Positions 5,274-5,307 of a DNA stretch of 5,307 bases are shown here, in pieces. A program made the translations under genes and the position numbers. This DNA is from Oscillospiraceae bacterium (GTDB taxonomy: Bacteria > Bacillota > Clostridia > Oscillospirales > Oscillospiraceae). The notes below the pieces were generated by a model. The model was not told the DNA's origin. It did not search any database and saw nothing but the letters and a program-made list of their open reading frames with translations. The stretch covers positions 1 through 5,307 of the forward strand of contig JAEDKB010000135.1 of assembly GCA_016296045.1 (NCBI GenBank), in the 5' to 3' direction. Every line of letters begins with the position of its first letter. Position 1 is the first letter of the stretch.

Positions 5274-5307
5274 GATTCTTCGTCACTTCGTTCCTCAGAA
5301 TGACATA
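5274..5307 (-). repeat. Inverted, diverged copy of the same repeat, copy C
   Basis: Read on the - strand this begins TATGTCATTCTGAGGAACG and ends CGAAGAATC, matching the ends of copies A and B with C-to-T and G-to-A changes that keep its own hairpin paired. Its outer 14 bases are the inverted complement of 5155-5168 with one mismatch. Copies A to C are therefore framed by terminal inverted repeats, and the outer edge coincides with the last base of the window. The copy may continue beyond it. Confidence 0.7.

Noticed and set aside
5157..5307. CRISPR array or RNA gene in the 3' repeat region
   Set aside because: There are only two direct units with a 36-base gap, the units themselves differ, and a third copy is inverted. 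No cas gene or tRNA/rRNA features are visible. An intergenic repeat family explains it better.

Overview
The window holds one complete operon for the six-subunit Rnf complex (ferredoxin:NAD+ oxidoreductase, ion-translocating), with all genes on the + strand in the order rnfC-rnfD-rnfG-rnfE-rnfA-rnfB (180-5090). This C-D-G-E-A-B order is the arrangement known from Clostridia. Proteobacterial rnf/rsx operons run A-B-C-D-G-E. The gene order, a short RnfC without the long C-terminal repeats of enterobacterial homologues, a cysteine-rich RnfB, strong AGGAGG-type ribosome binding sites and moderately GC-rich coding DNA all suggest an anaerobic Firmicute of class Clostridia, possibly a gut Oscillospiraceae-like species. 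The genus cannot be fixed from this sequence.

Layout: 1-54 is AT-rich and carries no gene I can support. A factor-independent terminator at 55-81 closes an upstream transcript that lies outside the window. A short AT-rich leader (about 82-179) contains a weak promoter candidate and the rnfC ribosome binding site. The six genes are packed almost without gaps: C/D, D/G and E/A overlap by 4 bases, G/E abut, and A/B are 12 bases apart. A perfect 14-bp hairpin right after rnfB (5096-5127) is the likely end of the operon. The last 150 bases hold two direct copies and one inverted copy of a TGTCAT(C/T)CTGAG intergenic repeat, and the inverted copy ends exactly at the window edge.

How the genes work together (family knowledge): RnfB receives electrons from reduced ferredoxin through its iron-sulfur clusters. 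They pass through the RnfA/RnfE membrane pair with its shared intramembrane [2Fe-2S] site, and through the covalently bound FMN of RnfG and RnfD. They leave via RnfC, which carries FMN and two [4Fe-4S] clusters and reduces NAD+. The energy drives Na+ or H+ out of the cell. All key residues I know to look for are present: two CxxCxxCxxxCP motifs in RnfC, flavinylation threonines in RnfD (T161) and RnfG (T153), paired membrane cysteines in RnfA (C29, C117) and RnfE (C25, C108), and at least five cluster motifs in RnfB. The complex therefore looks functional. The flavin transferase ApbE needed to load RnfD and RnfG is not encoded here.

The coding part is an ordinary, intact housekeeping energy operon, and I do not see a new system in it. 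The points most worth a second look are the repeat cluster at the 3' end, the internally duplicated RnfB with four cysteines beyond its five obvious cluster sites, and small departures from consensus in the RnfG flavin domain.
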